DNA of 64,000 nucleotides from Paenibacillus_AA sp045062745 (GCF_045062745.1 NZ_JBJGED010000033.1:13449-77448); one strand, 5' to 3'. Positions 24,047-33,026 are shown, counted from the stretch's first letter. Numbers and translations: made by a program. Notes: generated from the sequence alone by a model not told the origin.

Positions 24047-25216
24047 TTATAGCCCGGCGCTCCGCCTGCTCCATACATACTGCGTGCCGTAGAGCAAGAG
24101 CGCTCCGACGAAGCAAATGACCGCGCTGCCGTAGTAGAGCGGCGTTCTCCCCCACAGCTCCATGACCCAGCCGCCTCCGAGCCCGCCCATGATCCCGGCC
24201 AGTCCCAGGAAGATGGAGGACAGAATCGCTTGTCCCGTCGAGCCGAATTCCTCGGGGACGAGCCGTACCAAGTAGGACACCGCCGCAATCCAGAACACGG
24301 CGAAGGTGATGGAATGCGCCGCCTGGAGGACGATCAGGACATCGGGATCGCTCACCGAACCGTACACAATCCAGCGAAGCGAGTACAGCAAGGCCGCGAT
24401 CGCCATAACCGTCAGCTCATTGAACCGATACATATACCGGCCGAGCAAGGCGAATGTAGGAATTTCGCTGACCCCGGCGAAAAACCAAGCCATCCCGAGT
24501 CCCCGCTCCGTGGCGCCTAGGTCGGCCAGCAGCAACGTAATCATCACATCGTTCATCCGATGCGGAATCGACACGATCAGCACGAGGACGAGGAACCAGA
24601 GCAGCTTCCGGTTGCGGTACAGAATGGTCATATCCCGCAGCTGAACGGGCCGGGACGTCGCCTGAGCGGGCCGATCGCGGAATACGAGCATCAGGGCGAT
24701 GGGCAAGATCCACCAGCCCCAAAACAAATAGCGGACGCTCTCGACCCCGCCGACCCACGTCAGCACATATCCGCTCGTGAACGCGACCGAGCAAAATCCG
24801 ATCGAGCCCCACAGCCGGATCGATCCGTAGCTGCGCCCGGACCCTTGGGCCGTCTTGACGATCAGGTTGTCGAGTATCGGCACGGCCGGGTACATGAAAA
24901 AGTACAACAGCAGTACGAACAAAACGGCCGCCGGGAACGCATCCAGGGTGAAGAGTCCGACGCTGGATACGATCGTGAGCCCCCACAGCAGGAGAATGAC
25001 CCCCTTCAGGGAGCGATACCGGTCGCTGATCAAGCCCCACACAGGCTGGGCGAACATAGCCATGAACGGTCCGATGTTCATCAGCCACCCGATCTGGATG
25101 GCGGAATACCCCCGAAGTCCGAAATACCCGGGAAGGTAAGGAAGCAATAGCGCCTGAACGGCGTAGTAGGCAAATACGATCCCTTTCAAAGTCACAATCC
25201 GGCTGTTGTCCGTCAT
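24047..25216 (-). CDS. MFS transporter, MFS_1-like (LacY/HcaT-type) group
   Basis: 389 aa, 12 predicted helices. The order of motifs GLISDRYRSLKG, SYGSIRLWGSIGF, PHRMND and AGVSEIPTFALLG fits the MFS_1-like group that contains LacY-, NupG- and HcaT-type symporters. Substrate unknown. GGAG lies 9 bases before the ATG at 25216; the frame is open for 48 more codons upstream but those lack a ribosome site. A clear paralogue sits at 34928-36142, sharing RxWGSxGF, HRMND and SEIPxF. Confidence 0.82.
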   Translation of the reverse strand: MTDNSRIVTLKGIVFAYYAVQALLLPYLPGYFGLRGYSAIQIGWLMNIGPFMAMFAQPVWGLISDRYRSLKGVILLLWGLTIVSSVGLFTLDAFPAAVLFVLLLYFFMYPAVPILDNLIVKTAQGSGRSYGSIRLWGSIGFCSVAFTSGYVLTWVGGVESVRYLFWGWWILPIALMLVFRDRPAQATSRPVQLRDMTILYRNRKLLWFLVLVLIVSIPHRMNDVMITLLLADLGATERGLGMAWFFAGVSEIPTFALLGRYMYRFNELTVMAIAALLYSLRWIVYGSVSDPDVLIVLQAAHSITFAVFWIAAVSYLVRLVPEEFGSTGQAILSSIFLGLAGIMGGLGGGWVMELWGRTPLYYGSAVICFVGALLLYGTQYVWSRRSAGL

Positions 25217-25416
25217 CGGTTTTCTCCGCTCCAGGGGCCGCTTTTTCCTTTCTCGCAACCCCGCCCGCTTAATCCTACCGGATGTCGGTCCGCAATTCAA
25301 CAAAATCCTACAAATTCCCCTTACCGCGTTTATCACCCTCAATTTATAATTATAGGACATCCCGAATATGCATATCGCGAGGGACTTATTTTACATTGGA
25401 AATCGGGTGAGGGCAC

Positions 25417-26607
25417 ATGGAACTATTGGTGGCGGCACTGCTGTCCCTATGGGGATCGATAGCCGGTTCGCAGCCGGACATGACGATGGAGCAAATGCTG
25501 CAAGCGTACGCGGACGGTGCCCGGGCGGCGCAACAAGCCGAGCTCGCGCAAAGCCAAGGTCAGGCGGCGGCCAGGGATACGTTCGTGAAGCAGGATCCGC
25601 AGAAGAACGAGGCGCCTCTCGTGAAGGGCCTCTACGTGACGGCGCATAGCGCAGCTGGCTCCCGGATGGAGACGCTGCTCAAGCTGTTGGACGACACCGA
25701 GCTGAACGCCGTCGTGATCGACGTGAAGGACGACTTCGGCTACATTACGTACCCGACCGGGAACCCCGAGCTGGAGGCGCTGGGGACGACGCAGAAAATC
25801 ATACCGAATATGGCCGCCCTGATGGAGAAGCTCAAGAACCACGATGTATATCCGATCGCACGGATTGTCGTGTTCAAGGATTCGGTGCTCGCCAAGCAGC
25901 GGCCGGACCTGTCGTTTCTGAATCCGGACGGGACACTGTGGAACAACGGCAAAAGCCCGCCCGACAGCTTCATGAACCCTTACCGGACGGAAGTATGGGA
26001 CTACAACATCGCCGTGGCGAAGGAAGCGGCCAAGGCGGGATTCAAGGAGATTCAGTTCGATTATGTACGGTTCCCGGAAGGCTTCGAGACGCGGGCCGAC
26101 AAGCTGCAGTACACGCATGACGACCGGGCGCGCACCGATGTCGTGGCCGACTTCGTGAAGAAGGCTCATGAGCAGCTGTCTCCGCTCGGGGTGCGGGTAT
26201 CGGTCGACATCTTCGGCTACGCCGCCTCCGTGCCCGCCGCCGAAGGCATCGGCCAGGACTTCGAGAAGATCTCGAAGTATGTGGACGTCATTGCGCCGAT
26301 GGTCTACCCGAGTCATTATGGCCCCGGCTGGTTTGGTTCGAAGGTGCCGGATGCCGCCCCTTATGCGACGATTCATGGGGCGATGCACGACACGCTGGCC
26401 AAAATCGGGCCGCTCGAAGCGTTGAAACCGATCGTCCGCCCTTGGCTGCAGGATTTTACCGCCTCTTGGGTGCAGGGCTATATCAAATACGGCAAGCATG
26501 AAGTAGAGGAGCAGCTTCGGGCGCTCCATGACAGCGGGATCGAGGAGTTTTTGCTGTGGAATGCCGGGAACAGCTATACGCCTGGCGTGGATTATGGGAT
26601 GAAGTAA
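25417..26607 (+). CDS. Putative glycoside hydrolase (DUF4015 type)
   Basis: 396 aa. After an N-terminal hydrophobic stretch and a Gln/Ala-rich linker (residues about 20-65) comes a TIM-barrel domain: KGLYVTAHSA, NAVVIDVKDDFG, IARIVVFKD, EIQFDYVRFP, VDIFGY, DVIAPMVYPSHYG. These blocks match DUF4015, a predicted extracellular polysaccharide hydrolase family; EIQFDYVRFP and DVIAPMVYP hold likely acidic active residues. The N-terminus MELLVAALLSLWGSIAGS may be a weak signal peptide, so export is likely. GGTGAGG precedes the ATG. Confidence 0.82.
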   Translation: MELLVAALLSLWGSIAGSQPDMTMEQMLQAYADGARAAQQAELAQSQGQAAARDTFVKQDPQKNEAPLVKGLYVTAHSAAGSRMETLLKLLDDTELNAVVIDVKDDFGYITYPTGNPELEALGTTQKIIPNMAALMEKLKNHDVYPIARIVVFKDSVLAKQRPDLSFLNPDGTLWNNGKSPPDSFMNPYRTEVWDYNIAVAKEAAKAGFKEIQFDYVRFPEGFETRADKLQYTHDDRARTDVVADFVKKAHEQLSPLGVRVSVDIFGYAASVPAAEGIGQDFEKISKYVDVIAPMVYPSHYGPGWFGSKVPDAAPYATIHGAMHDTLAKIGPLEALKPIVRPWLQDFTASWVQGYIKYGKHEVEEQLRALHDSGIEEFLLWNAGNSYTPGVDYGMK

Positions 26608-26715
26608 ATTGCAAGACTTGTCACTACTTAATTGCAAACGGTCCGTGAAGGGCTTTTCTTCCCTCATCCCGATTCATTGAAAACCCGGCGGTGCCCCCGT
26701 CCCTTGCAATGAGCA

Positions 26716-26743
26716 GGAGCAGGTCACCTCGGGTGCCTGCTCC
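26716..26743. repeat. GC-rich hairpin between two convergent genes
   Basis: GGAGCAGG (26716-26723) pairs with CCTGCTCC (26736-26743), with ACC/GGT inside. No T run on either strand, so it is a weak terminator candidate at best. Confidence 0.4.
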
Positions 26744-26775
26744 AGTCATCATCATTTCGATTATTGTTTCCCACT

Positions 26776-27321
26776 TTATGTCGCAGACTTTCTCAGCTGA
26801 GCCGCCATCTGGACGAAGTACCGCAGCGTCTTGACCGCCCTCTCTTGGATCTTCGCATTAGCCGGAACGCCGTTCTCGTCGAAGACCCGGTTCTCGGCGC
26901 CGATGGAGATCCATTCCGGGCAGTTGATCCCGTGGACATTGCGCACGATCACTTGCAGCTGCTGCAGCGGACTGACGCCGACCGCCCCTCCCGATGAGCT
27001 GACCGAAAGGACCGCCTTGCTGTCGAAATGATCGAAGCCCAGGTGATCGAGCGCGTTCTTCAGCACCCCGGAGACGCTTCCATGGTAATCGGGTGTGGCC
27101 AAGACGACGGCATCCGCCTGCAGCACGGTTTGCTTCAAATATTGCAGATTCGCATCGTTCGGGTTTTTGTTGTCGGACGTATAGAATGGGAGCGTCAGCT
27201 CGTACAAGTCGAGCAGCGCCACAGTGCACCCGAGCGCCTCCAGCTCCCGCTTGAGATATTTGCACAGCTTCGTGCTCGTCGCCTCCCGGCGATTGCTGCC
27301 CGCGATCATTGCGATGTTCAT
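26776..27321 (-). CDS. NADPH-dependent FMN reductase family protein
   Basis: 181 aa flavodoxin-like fold. IAGSNRREATSTKL binds the FMN phosphate and ATPDYHGSVSGVLKNALDHLG is the family's second signature. Relatives reduce FMN, azo dyes, quinones or chromate using NAD(P)H. ATG at 27321 and GTG at 27324 are both within range of AAGGTGG. Single gene, convergent with the glycoside hydrolase. Confidence 0.87.
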   Translation of the reverse strand: MNIAMIAGSNRREATSTKLCKYLKRELEALGCTVALLDLYELTLPFYTSDNKNPNDANLQYLKQTVLQADAVVLATPDYHGSVSGVLKNALDHLGFDHFDSKAVLSVSSSGGAVGVSPLQQLQVIVRNVHGINCPEWISIGAENRVFDENGVPANAKIQERAVKTLRYFVQMAAQLRKSAT

Positions 27322-27413
27322 CACGATTAGGCCACCTTTGCATTATAAAAGTATACTTTCTATACATTTTAGTTGGTAAACAATCGGCTTGCAACCCGGG
27401 CGTCCGTCCAACG

Positions 27414-27447
27414 AAAAACGCCCCAGCTCAACCGATGAGCCGGGGCG
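27414..27447 (-). terminator. Terminator of the Ytr-type operon
   Basis: Minus strand CGCCCCGGCTCA (27447-27436) pairs with TGAGCTGGGGCG (27430-27419) with one G-T pair, then five T. Confidence 0.88.
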
Positions 27448-27466
27448 AATTCCGCATTGCATTTAT

Positions 27467-27889
27467 TTATTGGAATAATGGATCCAGGACCGCCTTCTCT
27501 ACTCTATATGCGCCCCCGGATCGAAACGGATGGATGATGTAAGCTTTTTCTTGGGCATAATATTCGCCAAAGTAAGATTGGGTCGAGCTATCTTTGAAAT
27601 TGACACGGATCGTAAATGTAACCCGCTTTTCGTCTGCGTTTCTTACTATACTACTATTATTGTCGTCCACTCGTTGCATTGTGGTCAGCGCCTTCACGGC
27701 CGCCTGAATTTTGTCCGGGTCCTTATACGGGATATAGCGGCTGCTCTCTTCCGTATCGACAGCAACGGATAGAATATTCGATGGGGTCAGTTCAAGCCGA
27801 CCCGGCAGTCCCACGTAGCTGAAGCCCATCAGTAAAACAATGATGAGCAGCATGACCAGCAGCTGGGTAGAAGCAAACAATCGTTTCAT
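27467..27889 (-). CDS. Membrane-anchored protein of unknown function, Ytr-type operon
   Basis: 140 aa. One N-terminal helix (about residues 9-28) anchors a hydrophilic extracytoplasmic domain. I do not recognise a family. GGAGGTG lies 5 bases before the ATG. It follows the ABC permease by 23 bases and is the last gene before the operon terminator, so it probably works with the exporter, for example as an accessory or sensor. Confidence 0.72.
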   Translation of the reverse strand: MKRLFASTQLLVMLLIIVLLMGFSYVGLPGRLELTPSNILSVAVDTEESSRYIPYKDPDKIQAAVKALTTMQRVDDNNSSIVRNADEKRVTFTIRVNFKDSSTQSYFGEYYAQEKAYIIHPFRSGGAYRVEKAVLDPLFQ

Positions 27890-27912
27890 CGTACACCTCC
27901 TTGGCCGAAGCA

Positions 27913-28941
27913 CTAGATTTTCCAGCGTACCCGCGTCAATCGGCGAATGAGAATCGTACTCAGCACCATCGAGACGAGGAGACCGATATAGTAGGAGATC
28001 AGCTCATTGCGGAAAATGCTGCTCAGGAACGCCGCTCCCAAGAGAGACGCGCACACCACGAAGCCGATCTTCAATACCGTCTCCCCGATCCGAAAAAGCA
28101 TGAGCTTGCCGTTATTCTCCACTCGATTCCAAGCAAACGCCGCGTAACCGCCTACCGTAGAGACGAGGGCGTAGACCGCTGGAACGAGGATCGGGTAGGA
28201 ATTCTCCCGCTCCATCTCCACGAACAAATATTTGATCAGGGAAATGTTCTCCATAAATTGGTTGAATGGGTTGTACCAGCCGTAGCTGTACACGTCAGAC
28301 GAGTAGTACGTATAAGTCCACCTCTCGAGATTGTGCACGTCCAGGAATTGCTGCAGCAGCAGGGAGAATCCGATTGGCAATCCCGCCAGAATACCGGTGA
28401 AGATCGTCTGGGCGGCCATGCTGCCGCTGATCGCTCCGATGAAGAGGACCGTGCTGTATACCGCGATCAGGACGAATACCGTGTATACGAATTGGAACAG
28501 ATGATATTGTAGGTTGAAAAATTCGCTTACCGGCGAATTCGCCATAATAATCATGTCCAATACCGAATTCAGCAGCATGGAGCCCACAATAAGAATGAGG
28601 CCGAACATCCACTTCGTCCAGAACAGCTGCTGCCTGGAATACGGCAGAGCGAACGTCATCTCCTGCACCCCGTTGCGCCGTTCCGCCCCTACCAGAAGCC
28701 CGCCGATCACGACCAGCAGAATGGCGAGCAGCACACGGGCTGTGCTCTCCATCACGCCGTTGCTGTAGGCGCCCGTGGCGTCGGTGATGTATTGAACTTG
28801 CATCCGGATGCGCTCCTCGTCGTCCAGATACCACGTATCCAGCCGCTGCAGGCCCACTGCGACGAAGTGGACGACCGGGAACAGCCAGACGAGCCATTTT
28901 ACTTGCTTGTACTCCTTCCACCACAGCGCCTTACTCCACAT
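27913..28941 (-). CDS. ABC-2 type permease, YtrC/D-like
   Basis: 342 aa with one N-terminal helix, a large extracytoplasmic loop (about residues 35-65) and about eight further helices. The segment GAERRNGVQEMTFALPYSRQQLFWTKW is typical of ABC-2 permeases. Its start overlaps the last 11 bases of the ATPase gene. With that ATPase it should form an exporter or antibiotic-protection transporter of the Ytr kind; one permease gene is present where B. subtilis has two. Confidence 0.82.
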   Translation of the reverse strand: MWSKALWWKEYKQVKWLVWLFPVVHFVAVGLQRLDTWYLDDEERIRMQVQYITDATGAYSNGVMESTARVLLAILLVVIGGLLVGAERRNGVQEMTFALPYSRQQLFWTKWMFGLILIVGSMLLNSVLDMIIMANSPVSEFFNLQYHLFQFVYTVFVLIAVYSTVLFIGAISGSMAAQTIFTGILAGLPIGFSLLLQQFLDVHNLERWTYTYYSSDVYSYGWYNPFNQFMENISLIKYLFVEMERENSYPILVPAVYALVSTVGGYAAFAWNRVENNGKLMLFRIGETVLKIGFVVCASLLGAAFLSSIFRNELISYYIGLLVSMVLSTILIRRLTRVRWKI

Positions 28942-29815
28942 GTGCGTGACCCCCCAGCTTCCATATGAACAGATCCTCCAGCTTGACGGGCAGCGATTCG
29001 TTAAGCAACGGGTCCGCTCCCTTCAGGATGTCCAAGGCGGCCGTCCCGTCCTGGGTCTGAATCAACACCGTGTATACCCGGCCGATATGGTCGAGCACGA
29101 ACACGTCCGTCCTGTTCAGCCACGCTTCCGGCGCTTCGCTTTTAAAGACGATTTGCCGCTTGAGCACGGTCCCCATGGAGGTGTCGAGCGACATCGACTG
29201 TTCGATGGACCCGTCCTTCATCAGCAGCACCGTATCCGTGATCCGTTCCAGCTCGTCCAGGAGGTGGGAGGAAATGACCAGCGTCACGCCTTCCTCCGCC
29301 GCTTCCATAAGCAGCGTCAGCACTTGCTTCTTCGCGATCGGGTCGATCCCGTTCGTCGGCTCGTCCAGGAGGACCGCCTTGGCGCGCGTGGCGAGCCCCA
29401 GCGTGATGTTGAACAGCATCCGCATCCCTTTGGAGAACTGGCGCACGCGGCGGGTGAACGGCAAGCCGAAGCGCTCCATCGTTTCCTTGAAAAAACCCGG
29501 ATCGAAGTCGGGATAGATGAGTCCATAGAACTTGGCGGCGTCTTGGGGCGTGTAACCATAGAACGCTTCGGGACTATCGGGCACGAAGACGATGCTGCGC
29601 TTCACCTCCGGCTCGTTATGTACGGACCTACCGTTATACTCTACCGTGCCTGCCTCCGGATCGAGGATGCCCGCCATCGTCTTGAGCAGCGTCGTTTTGC
29701 CGGCGCCGTTGCGACCGATCAGCCCGGCCACGCTGCCCGGCGTCAAGGCAAAATGTACGTTTTCCAACACGATCCGGTTCTCGATCGATTTTCTTACGCC
29801 ATTAACCGTTAACAT
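28931..29815 (-). CDS. ABC transporter ATPase, YtrB-like
   Basis: 294 aa. Walker A GRNGAGKTT, signature FSKGMRM (a variant of LSGGQ common in this group), Walker B AVLLDEPTNGID and the switch His in ISSHLLDE are present, followed by a C-terminal extension of about 85 residues. GGAGGAG lies 6 bases before the ATG at 29815; one base separates it from the GntR stop. Drives the adjacent permease. Confidence 0.9.
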   Translation of the reverse strand: MLTVNGVRKSIENRIVLENVHFALTPGSVAGLIGRNGAGKTTLLKTMAGILDPEAGTVEYNGRSVHNEPEVKRSIVFVPDSPEAFYGYTPQDAAKFYGLIYPDFDPGFFKETMERFGLPFTRRVRQFSKGMRMLFNITLGLATRAKAVLLDEPTNGIDPIAKKQVLTLLMEAAEEGVTLVISSHLLDELERITDTVLLMKDGSIEQSMSLDTSMGTVLKRQIVFKSEAPEAWLNRTDVFVLDHIGRVYTVLIQTQDGTAALDILKGADPLLNESLPVKLEDLFIWKLGGHAHVE

Positions 29816-29816
29816 C

Positions 29817-30200
29817 TTATTCTCCTCCAAACCGTCTCCATTCCTCCTCCGTCCACGCGCTGAACTGCTCCCGGCTGATGCCGAGGTGCCTCGCTTCGAC
29901 GACGACGTGACGCAGCTCCGCCTGCAGCTGCTCGATGCGCTCGCGCTCCATGCCCGGGGCCGCGGCCCGCTTCGCCACGAACGTGCCTTTGCCGCGGTGC
30001 GTGACGATGATCCCTTGCCGCTCGAGCTCTTGGAACGACTTGGCGACTGTGTTCGGGTTGACCAGCAGCTGGGCGGACAGCTCGCGGACGGACGGGATTT
30101 TGTCCCCCTCCTGCAGGACGCCCTTCGCGATGAGCTCCTTCATCTGCTGCACGATCTGCTCGTAGAGGGGCAATAAGCTTCTTTCGTTAATTTGGATCAT
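29817..30200 (-). CDS. ytrA: GntR-family regulator, YtrA subfamily
   Basis: 127 aa. A GntR winged helix (LYEQIVQQMKELIAKGVLQEGDKIPSVREL, VNPNTVAKSFQELERQGII) plus a short C-terminal dimer helix pair and no effector domain, as in YtrA. First gene of an operon with an ABC ATPase and permease. The operator upstream, GTGTA-N13-TACAC, has the spacing known for YtrA of B. subtilis, whose operon is induced by antibiotics acting on lipid II. The likely role is repression relieved by cell-wall stress; the inducer here is inferred. Confidence 0.88.
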   Translation of the reverse strand: MIQINERSLLPLYEQIVQQMKELIAKGVLQEGDKIPSVRELSAQLLVNPNTVAKSFQELERQGIIVTHRGKGTFVAKRAAAPGMERERIEQLQAELRHVVVEARHLGISREQFSAWTEEEWRRFGGE

Positions 30201-30234
30201 GGTTCATGCGTTCAACTCCTTCTCGCGGAGTATG

Positions 30235-30257
30235 GTGTACTAGTTGAACTAGTACAC
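30235..30257. promoter_or_regulatory. YtrA operator
   Basis: A perfect 23-bp dyad (11-bp arms, single central base), readable as GTGTA-N13-TACAC. It directly follows the -10, so a bound dimer would cover the transcript start. Confidence 0.88.
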
Positions 30258-30287
30258 ATAGTACAACACATACACATGGGGAGTCAA
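30258..30287 (-). promoter_or_regulatory. Promoter of the Ytr-type operon
   Basis: Minus strand: TTGACT (30287-30282), 18-bp spacer, TACTAT (30263-30258). Confidence 0.78.
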
Positions 30288-30386
30288 GAGGTGCTTCCGA
30301 AAAGTAGCAACCTCCCCGCGCGACAAGGTATAATAGACGCATCCAGATACGCTACGTAAATTCCAACTAACCAAGGAGGGTTCGCC

Positions 30387-30821
30387 ATGCTCGAAGTAGG
30401 TCAACCTGCCCCGCTATTCACTGCGGACAGCACGATGGGAACGATCCGGCTTAGCGACTACATCGGCAAGCAGCCGATTGTGCTCATCTTCTACCCAATG
30501 GACGATACGCCCGGTTGCACCGCGCAGCTGTGCGCCGTCCGCGACTCCAAGGCGCTCTACGCCCGGCACGACGCGGTCGTCTTCGGCGTGAACCAGGGCG
30601 GCCTCGAGTCGCACAAGGCATTCGCCGCCAAGCACGGGTACGACTTCCCGATCGTCTCGGATGCGGACCAATCAATCCGCAAGGCGTACGGCGTCGGCAA
30701 AATGCTCGGCTTGTTCCTGCAGCAGCGCATCGTGTACGTCATCGGACGCGACGGCAACATTGCCTTCGCCCGCAAAGGCACGCCTCCGACGGAGGACATT
30801 GTAGCGGCGATGAAACCTTAA
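30387..30821 (+). CDS. Peroxiredoxin, Bcp/PrxQ type
   Basis: 144 aa. The peroxidatic Cys is in PMDDTPGCTAQLC, with a second Cys five residues later as in PrxQ proteins that form an intramolecular disulfide. Reduces hydroperoxides using thioredoxin. AAGGAGGG lies before the ATG and a TATAAT at about 30331 is a likely -10. Convergent with pfkA; the two share a terminator. Confidence 0.9.
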   Translation: MLEVGQPAPLFTADSTMGTIRLSDYIGKQPIVLIFYPMDDTPGCTAQLCAVRDSKALYARHDAVVFGVNQGGLESHKAFAAKHGYDFPIVSDADQSIRKAYGVGKMLGLFLQQRIVYVIGRDGNIAFARKGTPPTEDIVAAMKP

Positions 30822-30845
30822 AGGGTAGACGCCGCTCCAGCCGAC

Positions 30846-30911
30846 ACAAAAAAAGGCCGTCCCGCTCGGACAGCCCGCATTCGCATGCGGCTGCCCGGTC
30901 CGGACGGCCTT
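30846..30911. terminator. Terminator between the peroxiredoxin gene and pfkA
   Basis: AAGGCCGTCC (30853-30862) pairs with GGACGGCCTT (30902-30911), with an inner GC-rich hairpin. Seven T on the minus strand serve pfkA best. Confidence 0.82.
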
Positions 30912-30925
30912 AGTGGTATAGAGTG

Positions 30926-31894
30926 CTATTGCGACAATCGCATGGAAAGCTCATACAGCTCGTGGTTGAATTCCTTCTTCGCATGCACGACAGTGTCGAT
31001 GTCGGTCACGGTCAGCTCGCCCTTGATCACGCCGCAGGCTTTGCCGGAGTCGCCCTCCATCAGCTTCCGTACGGCGAAGTCGCCCAACCGGCTCGCGAGA
31101 ATGCGGTCGTTGTGCGTAGGCGTCCCGCCGCGTTGAATGTGCCCGAGCACCGTGACGCGCGGTTCGATGCCTTGGGTTTCCTTGATATGGTCGGCCACGC
31201 CTTGCGCGCTGCCGTAGCCTTCCGCGACGACCACGATGCTGTGCCGCTTCCCGGTGTTGAAGTTGTCCTTCATCCGGTTGCCGACATCGTCCAGGCTGAA
31301 CGGAACCTCGGGCACGAGGATCGTCTCGGCCCCGCTCGCGAGTCCGGCATACAGCGCGATGTCGCCGCAGTGGCGGCCCATCACTTCGACGACCGAAGAA
31401 CGCTCGTGCGAGCTCATCGTGTCCCGCAGCTTGTTAATTGCGTCGACGACGATGCTGACGGCCGTGTCGAAGCCGATCGTGTAATCCGTGAACGGGATGT
31501 CGTTGTCGATCGTTCCGGGCAGCCCCATCGTCTTGATCCCCAGCTTGCTCAGCTTATTCGCGCCTTGGTACGAGCCGTCGCCCCCGATGACGACCAGCCC
31601 GTCGATCCCGCGGCGGCGAAGGTTGTCGGCCCCGGCCTGCTGGCCTTCGGGCGTAATAAACTCTTTGCAGCGCGCGGTTTGAAGAATCGTCCCCCCACGC
31701 TGGATAATATCCCCCACGCTGCGAAGATCCATTTGCCGAATATCGTCATTGATGAGTCCCGCGTACCCGCGCTGCACCGCATACACTTCCAGCCCGTGGA
31801 ACAGGGCGCTGCGAACGACCGCGCGAACGGCCGCATTCATACCTTGCGAATCCCCGCCGCTCGTCAGAACGGCAATTGATTTTACGGATGACAT
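30926..31894 (-). CDS. pfkA: ATP-dependent 6-phosphofructokinase
   Basis: 322 aa. Commits fructose-6-phosphate to glycolysis. LTSGGDSQGMNAAVRAV binds ATP, VVIGGDGSYQGA and GLPGTIDND hold the catalytic Asp, and EVMGRHCGDIAL is the PFK signature. Gly after GGDGS supports ATP rather than pyrophosphate use. The ATG at 31894 is 8 bases from AAGGTGG. It overlaps the 3' end of the YtpB-like gene, which is an unusual partner; the usual neighbour pyk is absent. Confidence 0.95.
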   Translation of the reverse strand: MSSVKSIAVLTSGGDSQGMNAAVRAVVRSALFHGLEVYAVQRGYAGLINDDIRQMDLRSVGDIIQRGGTILQTARCKEFITPEGQQAGADNLRRRGIDGLVVIGGDGSYQGANKLSKLGIKTMGLPGTIDNDIPFTDYTIGFDTAVSIVVDAINKLRDTMSSHERSSVVEVMGRHCGDIALYAGLASGAETILVPEVPFSLDDVGNRMKDNFNTGKRHSIVVVAEGYGSAQGVADHIKETQGIEPRVTVLGHIQRGGTPTHNDRILASRLGDFAVRKLMEGDSGKACGVIKGELTVTDIDTVVHAKKEFNHELYELSMRLSQ

Positions 31895-31895
31895 A

Positions 31896-32987
31896 TCATG
31901 ATCCACCTTTCTTGCGTATCCACATACTATTCGCCCAGAAGAACAGCCGGGTCATCGGACTGCCCTTCATGAGCCGCTTCGTCATCTCCCGGACCTCGGG
32001 CTGCCCGTTCACCTTCGGATCGGACAAGTAGAGAGCCAGCAAGCCTTCGATAATCATGCGGTGGAACGAAGCGTGGCGCAGGGAAGCGATGTCCGCCCTC
32101 GCCCGCTCCGCGATCCAGGCCAACCGGTTCACCGTCAGCTCCGCATCCTCGTAATAATGGCAAAAATTCAAATCCCCGCCTATCAAATCTTCCTCTTGAT
32201 CGATTAAATAATCGAGCAGGATGTGCAGCCCGCACACATAAGGAAAATAAGCCTGCATGATCACATCCGCCTGCTCCGGGTCGAGCTGTTCGTCCGAGGC
32301 GGCCAGGAACAAATAAAACACCCCGAGCGTCGAACCCGTCGCCGCGGCGAATTCATTCCATTGCAGCTCCGGGTACGAGTCCCGGTAGCGTTCCCACCAC
32401 CCGAGCAGCTCCGACTCTCGCAGATCGAGGCGAATATGCTTGTACACCTGCAAATCGCAATATAGCCCGACCAGCCGCTCGACGCGTCCTTGCACATGCG
32501 CATACCCGGGCAGCCGGCCGATGCACGATTGACACGTCCGCACGAGCTCGTGCAAATACCCTCCGTCCTCCCGCTCCGCACGGAACGCATAATAGTCCTT
32601 GAGCGGCGCCGAAGGATCGACGGCATCGAGCATCGACTGATGCAGGCGGCGAAAATCGGCCGCATCGAGCGAGGTGCTCCGGTCGCACAAATTGTCCAAA
32701 TAATCGCTGATCGTCTGAAACGCAACAATCAGAGGAAGCAGCACATGGCGCATCGGGAGATTGGCCGCCGCATAGACCGCGCCGCCCTGACAATGGAACG
32801 CCTTGTGCGTCATGCTGGCGATCGCTTGCTTGCGCAGCTCCGGATCGGGCATCCGGTCGGCAACCGCCCGCCACGACGCGAGCTCGGCCTGCACCTCCGG
32901 AAGCACGTACCGGTACACGCGGTGCATCAGAACGACCGGATTGCGGGGAACTTGGGCTGAGCTGAACCTAGATCTCGTCACTTTCAT
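31896..32987 (-). CDS. ytpB: YtpB-type terpene cyclase (DUF2600)
   Basis: 363 aa. The family includes the tetraprenyl-beta-curcumene synthase of B. subtilis, which cyclises C35 prenyl diphosphate to sesquarterpenes found in spores and membranes. ISDYLDNLCDR and LLDYLIDQEEDL, with spaced acidic residues, resemble prenyl-diphosphate metal sites. GGAGG lies 5 bases before the ATG. The pfkA start is just inside its stop, so pfkA is read from the same transcript at least in part. Confidence 0.85.
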   Translation of the reverse strand: MKVTRSRFSSAQVPRNPVVLMHRVYRYVLPEVQAELASWRAVADRMPDPELRKQAIASMTHKAFHCQGGAVYAAANLPMRHVLLPLIVAFQTISDYLDNLCDRSTSLDAADFRRLHQSMLDAVDPSAPLKDYYAFRAEREDGGYLHELVRTCQSCIGRLPGYAHVQGRVERLVGLYCDLQVYKHIRLDLRESELLGWWERYRDSYPELQWNEFAAATGSTLGVFYLFLAASDEQLDPEQADVIMQAYFPYVCGLHILLDYLIDQEEDLIGGDLNFCHYYEDAELTVNRLAWIAERARADIASLRHASFHRMIIEGLLALYLSDPKVNGQPEVREMTKRLMKGSPMTRLFFWANSMWIRKKGGS

Positions 32988-33026
32988 TGTTCCTCCATAC
33001 CAGTACGAGGATAAGATATAGGTTCT

